Source: Promethearchaeota archaeon (lineage in GTDB: Archaea; Asgardarchaeota; Thorarchaeia; Thorarchaeales; Thorarchaeaceae). From it: a stretch of 64,000 nt of DNA. Positions 48,104-57,142 of the stretch are shown here, one piece after another. The DNA is taken from NCBI GenBank assembly GCA_014728035.1, contig WJMJ01000059.1, positions 1 to 64,000 on the forward strand, read 5' to 3'. The notes under the pieces are model-generated. The model saw nothing but the letters and a program-made list of their open reading frames with translations, did not search any database and had not been told where the DNA came from. A program made the position numbers and the translations under genes. Within the stretch, counting starts at the first letter, position 1. The number at the start of each line of letters is the position of its first letter.

Positions 48104-50030
48104 AGAATGCATCTAGTTGTTCAGCTATGATTGATGGATTATCTGGTACTATTTGGGTTATTTCTGTTAACCATGACGGCAAAAATCGTTTCAAATATGG
48201 TGTGCCAAAACGTTGATCTAACATGATTATTGCCCCTCTGTCATCAAGTTTCCTTACTGGTCGTCCAGCAGCTTGAATCGCTCTTGTCATTGCTGGGAGT
48301 ACATATGCATAATCCCTTCCTCTTCCGTTGAATCGCACATCAAAATAGTCAATCAATGCTTGAATTCGGGGAGTAGGTCTTGCGTATGGCACCCCAACAA
48401 CAACTACACTCTCCATATCACTGCCTGGGAAATCTCCACCCTCTGAGTTCCTTCCACCTTGAACTCCCAACAAAACGGCTCCCTGATTTTCTCCGTGTCT
48501 TTTGAAAGCTTCTACTAATTCGTCATTTTCGCTTCCTTTCATACCCTGTTTCTCTAAGAACAATGGCTTCTTGAGCTTTTCACTGAGCCCCGCATTGATG
48601 AGGGATTGTGCGATGTAGTAGCTTGTTGTAAAAATACCTGTATTACTAGGAGTGGCATGCGCCACGGCTACACAATGGTCTACCATTCGACTGAAAAGTC
48701 CTCTACTCCGGTTCTTATATGATGTGTCAATTCCATCTATAATGAAACAGAGACGGTTTTGTCGAGCAAATGGACTCTTGAAGACCTGATTGATGGATTG
48801 GCCTGAGAACCCTAACATCTCTGAATACGCATAGATGGGAGAAATAGTACCTGAAACGGCAACTGAGCTATGAATCATTTTCAGTACATTTCCTGTTATT
48901 GTAGTCGGGTCCAAAGCTACAATTTCCAAAGCTACTCTTTTTGCCCTCCTTCCATAAACCATAGAACTCAGAATGAATGTATAGTCCTCTCTTTTTGATA
49001 GATGTATCCATCTTTGTAGAAATGTTGCAACTTTGAAAATAGCAGAGCGTGGAAACTTTCCTGCTTTTAATTGGCTCTTTCGAATCTTCTTTCCGAGGTC
49101 TTCCATATGATGGAGCGGCATCACCTCTTCGTCTATCTCTGACGTTTTCAAAGCTGACTCGTAGATTCCATTTGGACTGACTACTTTTTCATCTTCATCA
49201 GACAAATCCACCGAATTATCCAAAATAGTTTCTGCTAAACCTTTGCAGAATTTCTGGGTAATCTTATCATGATAGCTTGCAGCTTCTCGCATTGCTTGTC
49301 GAATTGTTCCCATTGTCAATGCATCACTGGCCGAGTCTAAAGCAGTGGTGGGTACATTGTGTGCTTCATCTTGTACAAGAATAACTCGTTTCATTGCGGT
49401 ATCAATTTCAGGCATGAATGATTCAAGTATGAATGGGTCAAATACATAAAGATATGACAACGCAACAACATCAACAACTTTCACAAGCTTCTTGGCCATC
49501 TCATAGGGACACATTCCTCTTGCTCGTGCTACATTCACGATCTCTATTGCAGTAAACACCCTCTTAGGTAGGTTTTCAAGAAGTTGTTCTGGGTCCTTTA
49601 TTTTTTGTAGATTTTCATAGTACGGACATCTTCCATTGGTCTTAAGCTCACCACAAACCTCACTGACACTTGCTACATAGTCTGCATTCTCTAGAACGAA
49701 CTCATTAAGGCACATATGGCTTCGTCCACGAAATGATATTCCAGAAACTTCCGTATTTCTCTCTGAAATAACATTGAGCTCCTCTACAACCCTGTCCAAT
49801 TGTCTGTGAGTTCTTGCGCAGTAGAGAATTTTACCTTGGTTTTCTTTAATCCATGGCAGTGTCCCACATAAGGTTGTACAGGTTTTTCCAAATCCGTTCG
49901 GTGCTTCAATACAGATATCTTTTCCATCACGAACTGCTTCCTCAATTACGCCCATCATTTCTTTTTGTCCTTCTCTTGAAGATGGATACGGGAAAAAATC
50001 CTCGTGCCTTGGTGAATGTGATGATTTCAT
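48084..50030 (-). CDS. xpd: XPD/Rad3-type helicase
   Basis: 648 aa from ATG 50030 (ATG 50105 would add 25 residues over an inverted repeat). Walker A EAPNGFGKT, the DEAH box VLVQDEAHNVP, four cysteines placed for the XPD [4Fe-4S] cluster (MCLNEF, EVCGEL, GRCPYY, MCPYEM), and motif VI QAAGRPVR. 5'-3' DNA helicase; nucleotide-excision-repair/transcription homologue. Confidence 0.92.
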   Translation of the reverse strand: MKSSHSPRHEDFFPYPSSREGQKEMMGVIEEAVRDGKDICIEAPNGFGKTCTTLCGTLPWIKENQGKILYCARTHRQLDRVVEELNVISERNTEVSGISFRGRSHMCLNEFVLENADYVASVSEVCGELKTNGRCPYYENLQKIKDPEQLLENLPKRVFTAIEIVNVARARGMCPYEMAKKLVKVVDVVALSYLYVFDPFILESFMPEIDTAMKRVILVQDEAHNVPTTALDSASDALTMGTIRQAMREAASYHDKITQKFCKGLAETILDNSVDLSDEDEKVVSPNGIYESALKTSEIDEEVMPLHHMEDLGKKIRKSQLKAGKFPRSAIFKVATFLQRWIHLSKREDYTFILSSMVYGRRAKRVALEIVALDPTTITGNVLKMIHSSVAVSGTISPIYAYSEMLGFSGQSINQVFKSPFARQNRLCFIIDGIDTSYKNRSRGLFSRMVDHCVAVAHATPSNTGIFTTSYYIAQSLINAGLSEKLKKPLFLEKQGMKGSENDELVEAFKRHGENQGAVLLGVQGGRNSEGGDFPGSDMESVVVVGVPYARPTPRIQALIDYFDVRFNGRGRDYAYVLPAMTRAIQAAGRPVRKLDDRGAIIMLDQRFGTPYLKRFLPSWLTEITQIVPDNPSIIAEQLDAFFTRPQI

Positions 50031-50063
50031 GATATATGACTCACAATTTTGACTTGAAATTGT

Positions 50064-50087
50064 CTTGATAACCCTGTTGTTATCAAG
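50064..50087. promoter_or_regulatory. Inverted repeat in the xpd / unknown-gene divergent region
   Basis: CTTGATAAC-CCTGTT-GTTATCAAG, perfect 9-bp arms (50064-50072, 50079-50087). It lies 34 bp upstream of xpd ATG 50030 and 46 bp upstream of the divergent gene. Could be an operator; it would be coding if xpd started at 50105. Confidence 0.4.
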
Positions 50088-50132
50088 TCGGTATACATTT
50101 AACATGCACCATTTTTCCTAATGTGAGTTTAA

Positions 50133-50477
50133 ATGACAAAAGAAGAAATCAACGATATTTCTGTTGAGATTTCTAGTGGAACACTCTATATCAGAATCAT
50201 GGACCTGGAAAATGGAATGCTGATATTACTTTCCGATTCTTTGAAATTTCGATTAGGCGTTTCCGTCATTGCGATGCCAGGCACGGATGTACATCGCAGA
50301 CCATTATCTCGAGGGATTTTTGCTTATGATGGGAATACTTCCCTTCTTCGCAGTCTCTCTGAGCAAATAGCAAGGCTTTCTGGACGTTCTTGTATGCTGG
50401 TATCTTCAGTTAAAGAATTAGACCAAGCAAAGCTGATAGAGATAATGGCTGTATTCAAAGGGATTTTATTGTCCTGA
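50133..50477 (+). CDS. Unknown; weak resemblance to PAC3/PAC4 proteasome chaperones
   Basis: 114 aa, alpha/beta, no membrane segment. Pattern MLILLSDSLKFRLGVSVIAMPG, then LLRSLSEQIARLSGRSCMLVSS and a final helix, similar in layout to small eukaryotic proteasome-assembly chaperones (PSMG3/4). This is a pattern judgement only. Its 3' end overlaps the convergent zinc-finger gene by 23 nt. Confidence 0.45.
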   Translation: MTKEEINDISVEISSGTLYIRIMDLENGMLILLSDSLKFRLGVSVIAMPGTDVHRRPLSRGIFAYDGNTSLLRSLSEQIARLSGRSCMLVSSVKELDQAKLIEIMAVFKGILLS

Positions 50478-50673
50478 AGTACTCGATTAATTCTTTGACC
50501 CACTTTCCTGTTTCTTTTCTTTCTTCAACCTCAATAAGATATTCTATCCAGCTAATTGGTAGTGCTTTTTTCCATTCCTCGTAAGAACTATACAGATTCG
50601 AATTTGCTTCATCGTGGTATTTGCAGTATTCACCATTTTCTATGATAGGTCGTCCACAAACAGGGCAATCCAA
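50455..50673 (-). CDS. Small zinc-knuckle protein downstream of topA
   Basis: 72 aa. N-terminal CPVCGRPIIENGEYCKYHD likely binds zinc. The rest is helical with Trp-rich patches (YEEWKKALPISWIEYL). Starts 2 nt after the topoisomerase stop, so it is co-transcribed. Function not recognised. Confidence 0.65.
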   Translation of the reverse strand: MDCPVCGRPIIENGEYCKYHDEANSNLYSSYEEWKKALPISWIEYLIEVEERKETGKWVKELIEYFRTIKSL

Positions 50674-50675
50674 TC

Positions 50676-52796
50676 TTAGCTTTCCTCCTTTGTGCGGGCT
50701 TTTTTCTTTTTTCTCCTCTTCTCTAATTTTGCTATATCCTCCTTTCTTCCTGGGCAGTCAGTCCAATTGACGCATGTTTCCCAATTTCTTCTACCTGACT
50801 GTACTTTATACATTGAAAATCCACAATGTGGGCATTTTTTATCAAGTGGTGTGATTTTCCCCTTTTGGGGTAAGGGAAATGTCTGATCACATTTCGTTGC
50901 TTTGTAATTAGTGCATCCAACAAATCGTTTACCTGTTTTTGGTGATCGGATGATTATGAGCGTGCCATCTCCACATTTCGGACAAACGCCTAATTCTTGT
51001 TTCTCTTTCCAATATCTTTGCAATCCCTCTACTAGTGTTTGTCCGATTTCTTGTTCTTGTTGTTGGAATTCTTCTAATAATATGTTCAATTCTCGTTTAG
51101 CTCTTTCAAGAACATCTTTGTGATCTTTCTTTTCCTGTTGAATTTCCATCATTTCTTCTTCAAGCTGTCTTGTAAATTCGACAGACAATACCTGAGGCAC
51201 ATATGTTTCAAGTGTGTCCAGAGCCGCATAGCCCAATGTTGAAATCTCAAACGAATCATTCAAAGTATATCCTCTTGATTTAAGGGAGTCTACAATCCCA
51301 GAACGTGTTGACTTTGTACCTAGATTCTTTCGTTCAAGCACTTTTAGTAGACTTGATGGGTTGTATCTCGCTGGAGGAGATGTGAATTTGTCTTCTCGTT
51401 CCACTGTTGTTAGAGCGATTTCATCTCCCTTCTTAATGGGTGGCAAGGTCTTTTCTTTTGTGGATGCATATGGCTCATAGTATTTCATCCACCCACGTTT
51501 AACAATTCGCAAACCTCGAAGATACAGATTATGACTTCCCGAAACTAAGTTCGCCCTTATGCTTTGTTTTAGAGCAGGTTCTCCAAATAGAGCAAAAAAT
51601 CGTTTAATAACTAAATCGTAAAGTTTGCTTTCACTCGGTGTCAGCCTTGTGCTTGGTTTATTCCCTGTTGGATGAATCGCTGGATGTGCTGGGTCTTTTT
51701 TCTCGCCTTGTTGTGGAGTTAGTTTCCCAATTTCGAGTATTTCTTTTGCAGTCTTTGCATACTTCCTCCTATCTTGCAAATCCTTCAAAATCTGTTTAAT
51801 ATCGATGCTCTCAGGAATTTTTTGGCTATTTGTTCGAGGATATGAGATTAGCGCGTCAAGGTATAGTTTTTGTGCTAGAACAAGTGTTCTACTTGGCTTA
51901 AATCCGAAGTGTCGATATGCCTCTGATTGTAATCCGCTCAAGTTAAAGGGAACTGGTGGTGTTTGAGTGCGTTTTCTTTTGTCAATACTGTCAACTTCAG
52001 CAATTGAATTCTTTAGGTCATTTACAATTTGTGTTGCATCTGTGATTGTGTCGATTCGTTTTTCTCCATATTCAACATCAAATTCTGACCCTTGAAATGT
52101 ACCTTTTACTATAATCTTCCAATAGGGGTTTGGAACATATACATTGATGGCACAATCCCTCTCTGCAACAAATGTAAGTGTTGGACCTTGCACTCTTCCT
52201 GTTGATACAATTTTGAACCATCCAGTCACGTTCTTTATTGCAAGTGTTAGTGCTCTAGTCAGATTTATTCCGTAGAGCCAGTCAACCTTGTGTCTAACTT
52301 GACCAGCATCAATCATTGGAAAATCAAGCACTGAAAGATTTTCGTATGCCTTTGTAATGTCTGTTTTAGTCAGAGTTGAAAAAACCATTCTTTTTGCTTT
52401 ACTTGGGTCTGCTTTACAGGCATATACAAGGGACAGATATCCAATAAGACTCCCCTCAATATCATAATCTGTTGCTACTATGAAATGATCGATATTCTTT
52501 GCAAGTTTTTTCATTAGCGCTATTAGTGGCTTTGAGATTTTGTCTTTCTTGGATGCTTTATATTTTGGAACCCACTCTATTTCTGTTCTTGGATATTTCC
52601 AACCAGGTTCTGTCTGCTTCAATTCAAATAGATGTCCAATCGCATAGACAACAAAAAGAGTATCTTTACCTCTATCACATTCATAGTACGATACTTTTCG
52701 TTTCTTGATTTCTTTTGGTGGATTATTTTCTGAGAGTGCATGTGCAATCTTTTTTGCCGCTGTTGGCTTCTCTGTAATCACCATGATGTTGCTCAT
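50676..52796 (-). CDS. topA: DNA topoisomerase I (type IA)
   Basis: 706 aa. Toprim motif near the N-terminus (VITEKPTAAKKIA; VATDYDIEG), catalytic Tyr319 in ISYPRTNSQ, and two C-terminal zinc ribbons (CPKCGDGTL...C; CPHCGFSMY...C) before a Lys-rich tail. Relaxes negative supercoils. Lacks the helicase domain of reverse gyrase. Confidence 0.95.
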   Translation of the reverse strand: MSNIMVITEKPTAAKKIAHALSENNPPKEIKKRKVSYYECDRGKDTLFVVYAIGHLFELKQTEPGWKYPRTEIEWVPKYKASKKDKISKPLIALMKKLAKNIDHFIVATDYDIEGSLIGYLSLVYACKADPSKAKRMVFSTLTKTDITKAYENLSVLDFPMIDAGQVRHKVDWLYGINLTRALTLAIKNVTGWFKIVSTGRVQGPTLTFVAERDCAINVYVPNPYWKIIVKGTFQGSEFDVEYGEKRIDTITDATQIVNDLKNSIAEVDSIDKRKRTQTPPVPFNLSGLQSEAYRHFGFKPSRTLVLAQKLYLDALISYPRTNSQKIPESIDIKQILKDLQDRRKYAKTAKEILEIGKLTPQQGEKKDPAHPAIHPTGNKPSTRLTPSESKLYDLVIKRFFALFGEPALKQSIRANLVSGSHNLYLRGLRIVKRGWMKYYEPYASTKEKTLPPIKKGDEIALTTVEREDKFTSPPARYNPSSLLKVLERKNLGTKSTRSGIVDSLKSRGYTLNDSFEISTLGYAALDTLETYVPQVLSVEFTRQLEEEMMEIQQEKKDHKDVLERAKRELNILLEEFQQQEQEIGQTLVEGLQRYWKEKQELGVCPKCGDGTLIIIRSPKTGKRFVGCTNYKATKCDQTFPLPQKGKITPLDKKCPHCGFSMYKVQSGRRNWETCVNWTDCPGRKEDIAKLEKRRKKKKARTKEES

Positions 52797-52933
52797 ACTA
52801 ATCCGCCTTCTGAAATTCGTAGGAGGATTCTGTTCGCTAACTTAAAATTTTATATGTTTTGAGTTGGTACATTTTTGCACCTCGCGATAGTCTTAAAAGA
52901 GACCTCTTGTCCTGCTCGATTGAGGTCTAGAAT

Positions 52934-53356
52934 ATGACTGATAAGTGGCTCAGAATAATTGTCAAACCACAGGTGCGAATTGCAAGACCCCGATTTGGGG
53001 CTCCAACTCGGCCTCCAGCTATACTTTTGTTTGGAGTGGTCTTCATTACGGTCCTCTTCATTCTGGGCGGAAATATATACTCACTAGTCAATACACCTCC
53101 TCCAATTGCTAGTGGCTCCGATGGCTCTCCCATTTTAATTGCTCCTTCTATAGATGTTCAATTAGGAGTTGAAGGAATAGCTGCTTCAGTAATTCTTCTA
53201 GTAGGTGTGCTTGGTTTAGGCCTGATATTTTACGCTTCTAGATATGTATTCCAACCGGGGATGGCATGGCGTTTCATGGTATTAGGTATGATTATGTCCG
53301 GAGTAGCATATCTCTCAATTACCTATCTCTATTTGTTTAAGATTGGTCAATTGTAA
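52934..53356 (+). CDS. OST3/OST6 (OSTC-like) oligosaccharyltransferase subunit homologue
   Basis: 140 aa with three to four membrane helices (about 29-51, 79-100, 113-134). It aligns by eye with eukaryotic OSTC/DC2. A PPA near the first helix is followed by FILGGNIYSLVNTPPP (OSTC: FLITGGIIYDVIVEPP), then GSDGSP, then VQLGVEGIAASVILLVGVLG (OSTC: [20 protein letters not shown]). No thioredoxin domain, so closer to OSTC than to full Ost3/6. It would act with STT3/AglB, encoded 4 kb downstream. Confidence 0.75.
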   Translation: MTDKWLRIIVKPQVRIARPRFGAPTRPPAILLFGVVFITVLFILGGNIYSLVNTPPPIASGSDGSPILIAPSIDVQLGVEGIAASVILLVGVLGLGLIFYASRYVFQPGMAWRFMVLGMIMSGVAYLSITYLYLFKIGQL

Positions 53357-53388
53357 CACATTTCAAGCGTCGTTTGAAAGCGGCGCTT

Positions 53389-54093
53389 TCAACTCATTTT
53401 TACTATTTTCACTCCCTTTTTTATTTCGAGATATTCAATTAGGGATTTTGCTATTCTTAGCTTTTTCTGCTTTCTCGGACTTGCAGGGAAATGCATTTCG
53501 TGTTCTGGTTTTGACCATTTTCCCACCATTTTCCCAAAGTCCATTCCCAATAAGATGATTTTTTCTGGATTGTAGTGAGCAGCTATAAAGCAAGCTCTGT
53601 CACCATCGGTAAACCCACCCCATAATTGTACATTCTCAGTAGGCTTCACCTGTGTACTACCGAGCACTCGAGTGAATTCCGGAACATGTTTTTTAATAGT
53701 GGATATATTATCTCCGTGTGCATGTACGATTGGAATCGCCCCATTTTTTACCATTCTAGAAATCATTGTCACATCCCCATCTAAATCGGTAACAATGACA
53801 TCACACTGAATTTGATTGTCATAAAGGGCGGTAGTTGCTCCATCTGCAGAGATTATTATCACATCTTCCCTGTTTGGCATTTGCTCAAGATGCTTTTCAA
53901 GTGATGGTCCTGCACCACATACTGCGATTATTTTGCCGTTCAAAAGATCATCAAGGTTTTGCAACAGTGACTTGGAATCATGAATTCGAAGTAATTCGTC
54001 CAATATAGTGGTCGCTTGGAAATCCTGTTTGGGGTCAAGATTTAGTTGACTAACGATATCACAATAGATTGGTTTCCAGACACTCCATTTCAT
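53389..54093 (-). CDS. mptE: 6-hydroxymethyl-7,8-dihydropterin pyrophosphokinase, MptE type
   Basis: 234 aa. DUF115/MptE signatures: AVCGAGPSLEKHL, IIISADGATTALYD, DVIVTDLDGD, HAHGDN and ILLGMDFG. Replaces bacterial FolK, activating the pterin for dihydropteroate-type condensation. 12 nt downstream of the dihydropteroate synthase-like gene, its functional partner. Confidence 0.9.
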   Translation of the reverse strand: MKWSVWKPIYCDIVSQLNLDPKQDFQATTILDELLRIHDSKSLLQNLDDLLNGKIIAVCGAGPSLEKHLEQMPNREDVIIISADGATTALYDNQIQCDVIVTDLDGDVTMISRMVKNGAIPIVHAHGDNISTIKKHVPEFTRVLGSTQVKPTENVQLWGGFTDGDRACFIAAHYNPEKIILLGMDFGKMVGKWSKPEHEMHFPASPRKQKKLRIAKSLIEYLEIKKGVKIVKMS

Positions 54094-54105
54094 ATTTTCA
54101 CTTCG

Positions 54106-55311
54106 CTATAGGTTTCTGATTTCTAGTAGGGTTTGAATTGAGGAACCTATCTTTTCCAGACCAAAATACCTCATTTTCTTGATTTTTCCAGCTAGTTTTT
54201 TCATATGCAAGAGAGTTCCCATTAGAATCACATCAGTACGATCTATTTTCGAATCAATTGTGTCATGATGATATGCAGCATCTCCTCCGAGTGCAAGCAT
54301 TTCTTGTTTGAGTATCAGTGCTCCTGGAATACTCACTTGTCTGATATGAATAGAAATATGAATCATTTTCTTAGCAAGTGCTTTGATTATCCCTTTTCCC
54401 GTCCCGACATATTCGAGTAATATTTTTGCTTTGTATTTATCATGAATCTCCAATATTTGGGCGTCATTGTGAGATATGGTTGTTTGATGCCGCATTCCAA
54501 ATCCAATCTTACTTGCCTGAAATGCTTCGAGAACATCATGCGCACGTATTACATCCGCTCCGTTAGCGACAGCAATGGATGTTGCAGCAATTGTACCAAT
54601 CAGTCGCTCCTCTGGGTCTGGTTGGTCTAAAATGGTACCGATGAATGCTTTCCGTGATACTCCAACAAGTAGTGGATGGCCTAACATCTTGAATGTATCC
54701 AGATTTTTAAGCAATGTAATATCAAAATCCATGGGTTTTCCAAATCCAATACCTGGATCTATAATTATTTTTCCAGAATCAACATTTTCTCGTGTAGCGA
54801 TTTCCAAGCTTCTTTTTATTTGGTTAAGAGTATTTGCCAAGCTTTGTTTTCCTGTTGATGGATTTGCCATTAATACGACGGGAACATCGTATTCCGCAAC
54901 AAGTTTCGCCATTCTTGGATCTCCTTGAAATCCTGAAACGTCGTTTACAATATCTATTCCATAATCAAGAGCTACCTCAACTACTTCTGCTGAAGTTGTA
55001 TCTATTGAAACTGGAATATCTGTTACACTTTTGATAACTTCCAGTCCTTGAGCAATTCTTTTAGATTCTTTTTCAATTTCTACTTTTGAGGTACCATAGA
55101 TTTCTTTTGGTGCGGTGGAGGCTCCTCCAACATCGATTATAGCGACTTGCTCTTTGATCATCTCTTCAACTCTTCTTATCAGATGTGTTTCGTCTTTCTC
55201 TACAGATTGTTGATAGAATGACTCTGGCGAGAGATTGATTACTCCCATTACTTTAGGTTCGTTTTCTCCTCCGACCGCAATTTGTCCAATTTTGACCTCA
55301 TTAGACCTCAT
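54106..55311 (-). CDS. folP: Dihydropteroate synthase-like enzyme with C-terminal extension
   Basis: 401 aa. TIM-barrel DHPS signatures VMGVINLSPESFY, IIDVGGASTAP, SIDTTSAEV, IVNDVSGF and DPGIGFGK. The last ~120 residues (from about 282) form an extra domain with QEMLALGGDAAYHHDTI. The same extension is known in archaeal DHPS-like proteins of (tetrahydromethano)pterin synthesis. Operon with mptE. Confidence 0.88.
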   Translation of the reverse strand: MRSNEVKIGQIAVGGENEPKVMGVINLSPESFYQQSVEKDETHLIRRVEEMIKEQVAIIDVGGASTAPKEIYGTSKVEIEKESKRIAQGLEVIKSVTDIPVSIDTTSAEVVEVALDYGIDIVNDVSGFQGDPRMAKLVAEYDVPVVLMANPSTGKQSLANTLNQIKRSLEIATRENVDSGKIIIDPGIGFGKPMDFDITLLKNLDTFKMLGHPLLVGVSRKAFIGTILDQPDPEERLIGTIAATSIAVANGADVIRAHDVLEAFQASKIGFGMRHQTTISHNDAQILEIHDKYKAKILLEYVGTGKGIIKALAKKMIHISIHIRQVSIPGALILKQEMLALGGDAAYHHDTIDSKIDRTDVILMGTLLHMKKLAGKIKKMRYFGLEKIGSSIQTLLEIRNL

Positions 55312-55397
55312 TTTATTTCACCTGATATTTAGGTTGAATGGAAGAACATAAAACATAGCGTATTTGTTTCAACACGCGTCTATTGTGGTGAATACCT

Positions 55398-56543
55398 ATG
55401 AGCAATAACCTAGAGCGAACTCATCTTTATGATTGGCACAACCAAAATGGCAGTGTAGTTCCTTTTGCTGGATGGGAGATGCCAGTCCGATACTCTGACA
55501 TTCGTGAAGAACATATGGCTGTACGTGAAAATGTTGGTATCTTTGATACCACTCATATGTTTCGTTTCTTTATCAGCGGTCCCGATGCTGTTGCTTTTCT
55601 ACAGTTTCTGACAACTAACAATGTACGAAAACTCGAAGTAAATGATGGTCACTACTCCACATGTTTGAATGAAGACGGGGGCACTCTTGATGACCTTATG
55701 CTTTATCGCGTTGGAGAGCAAGAATTCATCTGGGTTACAAATGCTGCAAATGGCCCGAAAATTTTCAAACATATGAAGTCTCATGCTGATAAATATGATG
55801 TGACTGTTGAAGACCGTTCCAGAAATGTTGTTATGATAGCGGTTCAGGGTCCCAAGGCCTTATCCTTACTAAATAAAATAACATCCGTTGATGCAACCCA
55901 ATATTCGCGTTTTACCTGTAATCCAGTTTCTATAGGTGATTATAGATGTTATCTCTGCCGAACTGGCTACACTGGTGAAGATGGTGGTGAGATCCTTCTA
56001 TTAGACACCCCATTTGATGAATCTGGAAAGAAACGAGCTACCGAGTTTTGGGAGATGCTTCTTGAGGAAGGAAAAGAATATGGCGTACAACCCTGTGGTC
56101 TTGGCGCGCGTGATTCAACACGACTTGAGGCAGGCTTTGTTCTATATGGGCACGAACTTGATGAAGAAACTTCTCCGATAGAAGCAAAAATTCCTTATGC
56201 TGTGAAATTCAAAGTAGATCCCCATTATATAGGGTATGATGTTGTCAAGTCACATAAGAAAGAAGGGGTTTCTAAGACACGAATAGGACTAGTGATGATT
56301 GATCGTGGAATTCCCCGAGAAAATTATCCAGTTTTACTTAATGATACCGAGATTGGAATAACTACAAGTGGTGGTTTTTCACCAGTACTCGAAAAAGGCA
56401 TTGCGTTGGCATATGTACCTCCTGATGTGGTGGAAATCGGGGATACCGTCCATATCAAAATTAGAGGAAGATCTAGAAAAGCTGAAGTTGTAAGTTGGCC
56501 ATTTTACGATCCTGATAAATATGGTTCCACTAGAAAAGAGTAG
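55398..56543 (+). CDS. gcvT: Aminomethyltransferase (glycine cleavage T protein)
   Basis: 381 aa. FAGWEMPVRY, DTTHMFRF, DDLMLYRV and CRTGYTGEDGGEILL match GcvT; the catalytic Asp region (TTHM, where SHM is usual) is slightly divergent. Transfers the C1 unit from H-protein-bound aminomethyl to a tetrahydropterin. gcvH follows 53 nt later; no GcvP gene is in the window. Confidence 0.93.
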   Translation: MSNNLERTHLYDWHNQNGSVVPFAGWEMPVRYSDIREEHMAVRENVGIFDTTHMFRFFISGPDAVAFLQFLTTNNVRKLEVNDGHYSTCLNEDGGTLDDLMLYRVGEQEFIWVTNAANGPKIFKHMKSHADKYDVTVEDRSRNVVMIAVQGPKALSLLNKITSVDATQYSRFTCNPVSIGDYRCYLCRTGYTGEDGGEILLLDTPFDESGKKRATEFWEMLLEEGKEYGVQPCGLGARDSTRLEAGFVLYGHELDEETSPIEAKIPYAVKFKVDPHYIGYDVVKSHKKEGVSKTRIGLVMIDRGIPRENYPVLLNDTEIGITTSGGFSPVLEKGIALAYVPPDVVEIGDTVHIKIRGRSRKAEVVSWPFYDPDKYGSTRKE

Positions 56544-56596
56544 AATGGAAACTGTTTAATTGATGTACTTGATATGAAAGACGACGGTAGATAGCA

Positions 56597-56992
56597 ATGA
56601 CCGAATCAAAGGTTTTAGACGGATTGCGCTATAGCAAAGAACACGAATGGGCAAAAGAGGAGAATGGTCTGATTGTGGTCGGAATATCCGATTATGCTCA
56701 GGAATCTATCCATGAGATTACTTTTATTGAAGTGTCTGAAGAAGGCACTGTGGTTGATGCAGGAGGCGAATGTGGATTAATTGAATCCATGAAGGCATCT
56801 TCCAGTATTTACTCTCCAGTCGCTGGTGAAATTGTTGAGGTTAATGAAGAGCTCGAAGTAGCTCCTGAGATAGTCAATGAAGATCCTTATGGAAAAGGAT
56901 GGCTTTACAAAATCAAACCATCAAACAAGGATGCTGACCTTGAAGCTCTAATGAACAGTGATGAGTACACCTCATACATTGAGTCGTTGTAA
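56597..56992 (+). CDS. gcvH: Glycine cleavage H protein
   Basis: 131 aa. Lipoyl attachment Lys66 in GLIESMKASSSIYSPVAGEI. KEHEWAKEE at the N-terminus and GKGWLYKIKPS near the C-terminus are typical. Downstream of gcvT and followed by a strong terminator. Confidence 0.95.
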   Translation: MTESKVLDGLRYSKEHEWAKEENGLIVVGISDYAQESIHEITFIEVSEEGTVVDAGGECGLIESMKASSSIYSPVAGEIVEVNEELEVAPEIVNEDPYGKGWLYKIKPSNKDADLEALMNSDEYTSYIESL

Positions 56993-56999
56993 ATTTAGG

Positions 57000-57022
57000 A
57001 AGGGGAGTTCCATCCCCTTTTT
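57000..57022 (+). terminator. Terminator after gcvH
   Basis: AAGGGGA-GTTCCA-TCCCCTT hairpin (57000-57019) followed by a TTTTT run. Confidence 0.75.
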
Positions 57023-57142
57023 GTTTTCTTTTTCATCAAATTCATTTATTCTGATAGGTCTCTTATACAACTAACGGCAACCTTTAAAGCACATCTAAGA
57101 TTGAACCGCTTGCATTCGAAGTCCGAATGGAGAGAACACTAT

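Noticed and set aside
50031..50105. 25-residue N-terminal extension of xpd
   Set aside because: It would be encoded across a perfect inverted repeat and matches nothing conserved. The shorter start is preferred, though not proven.
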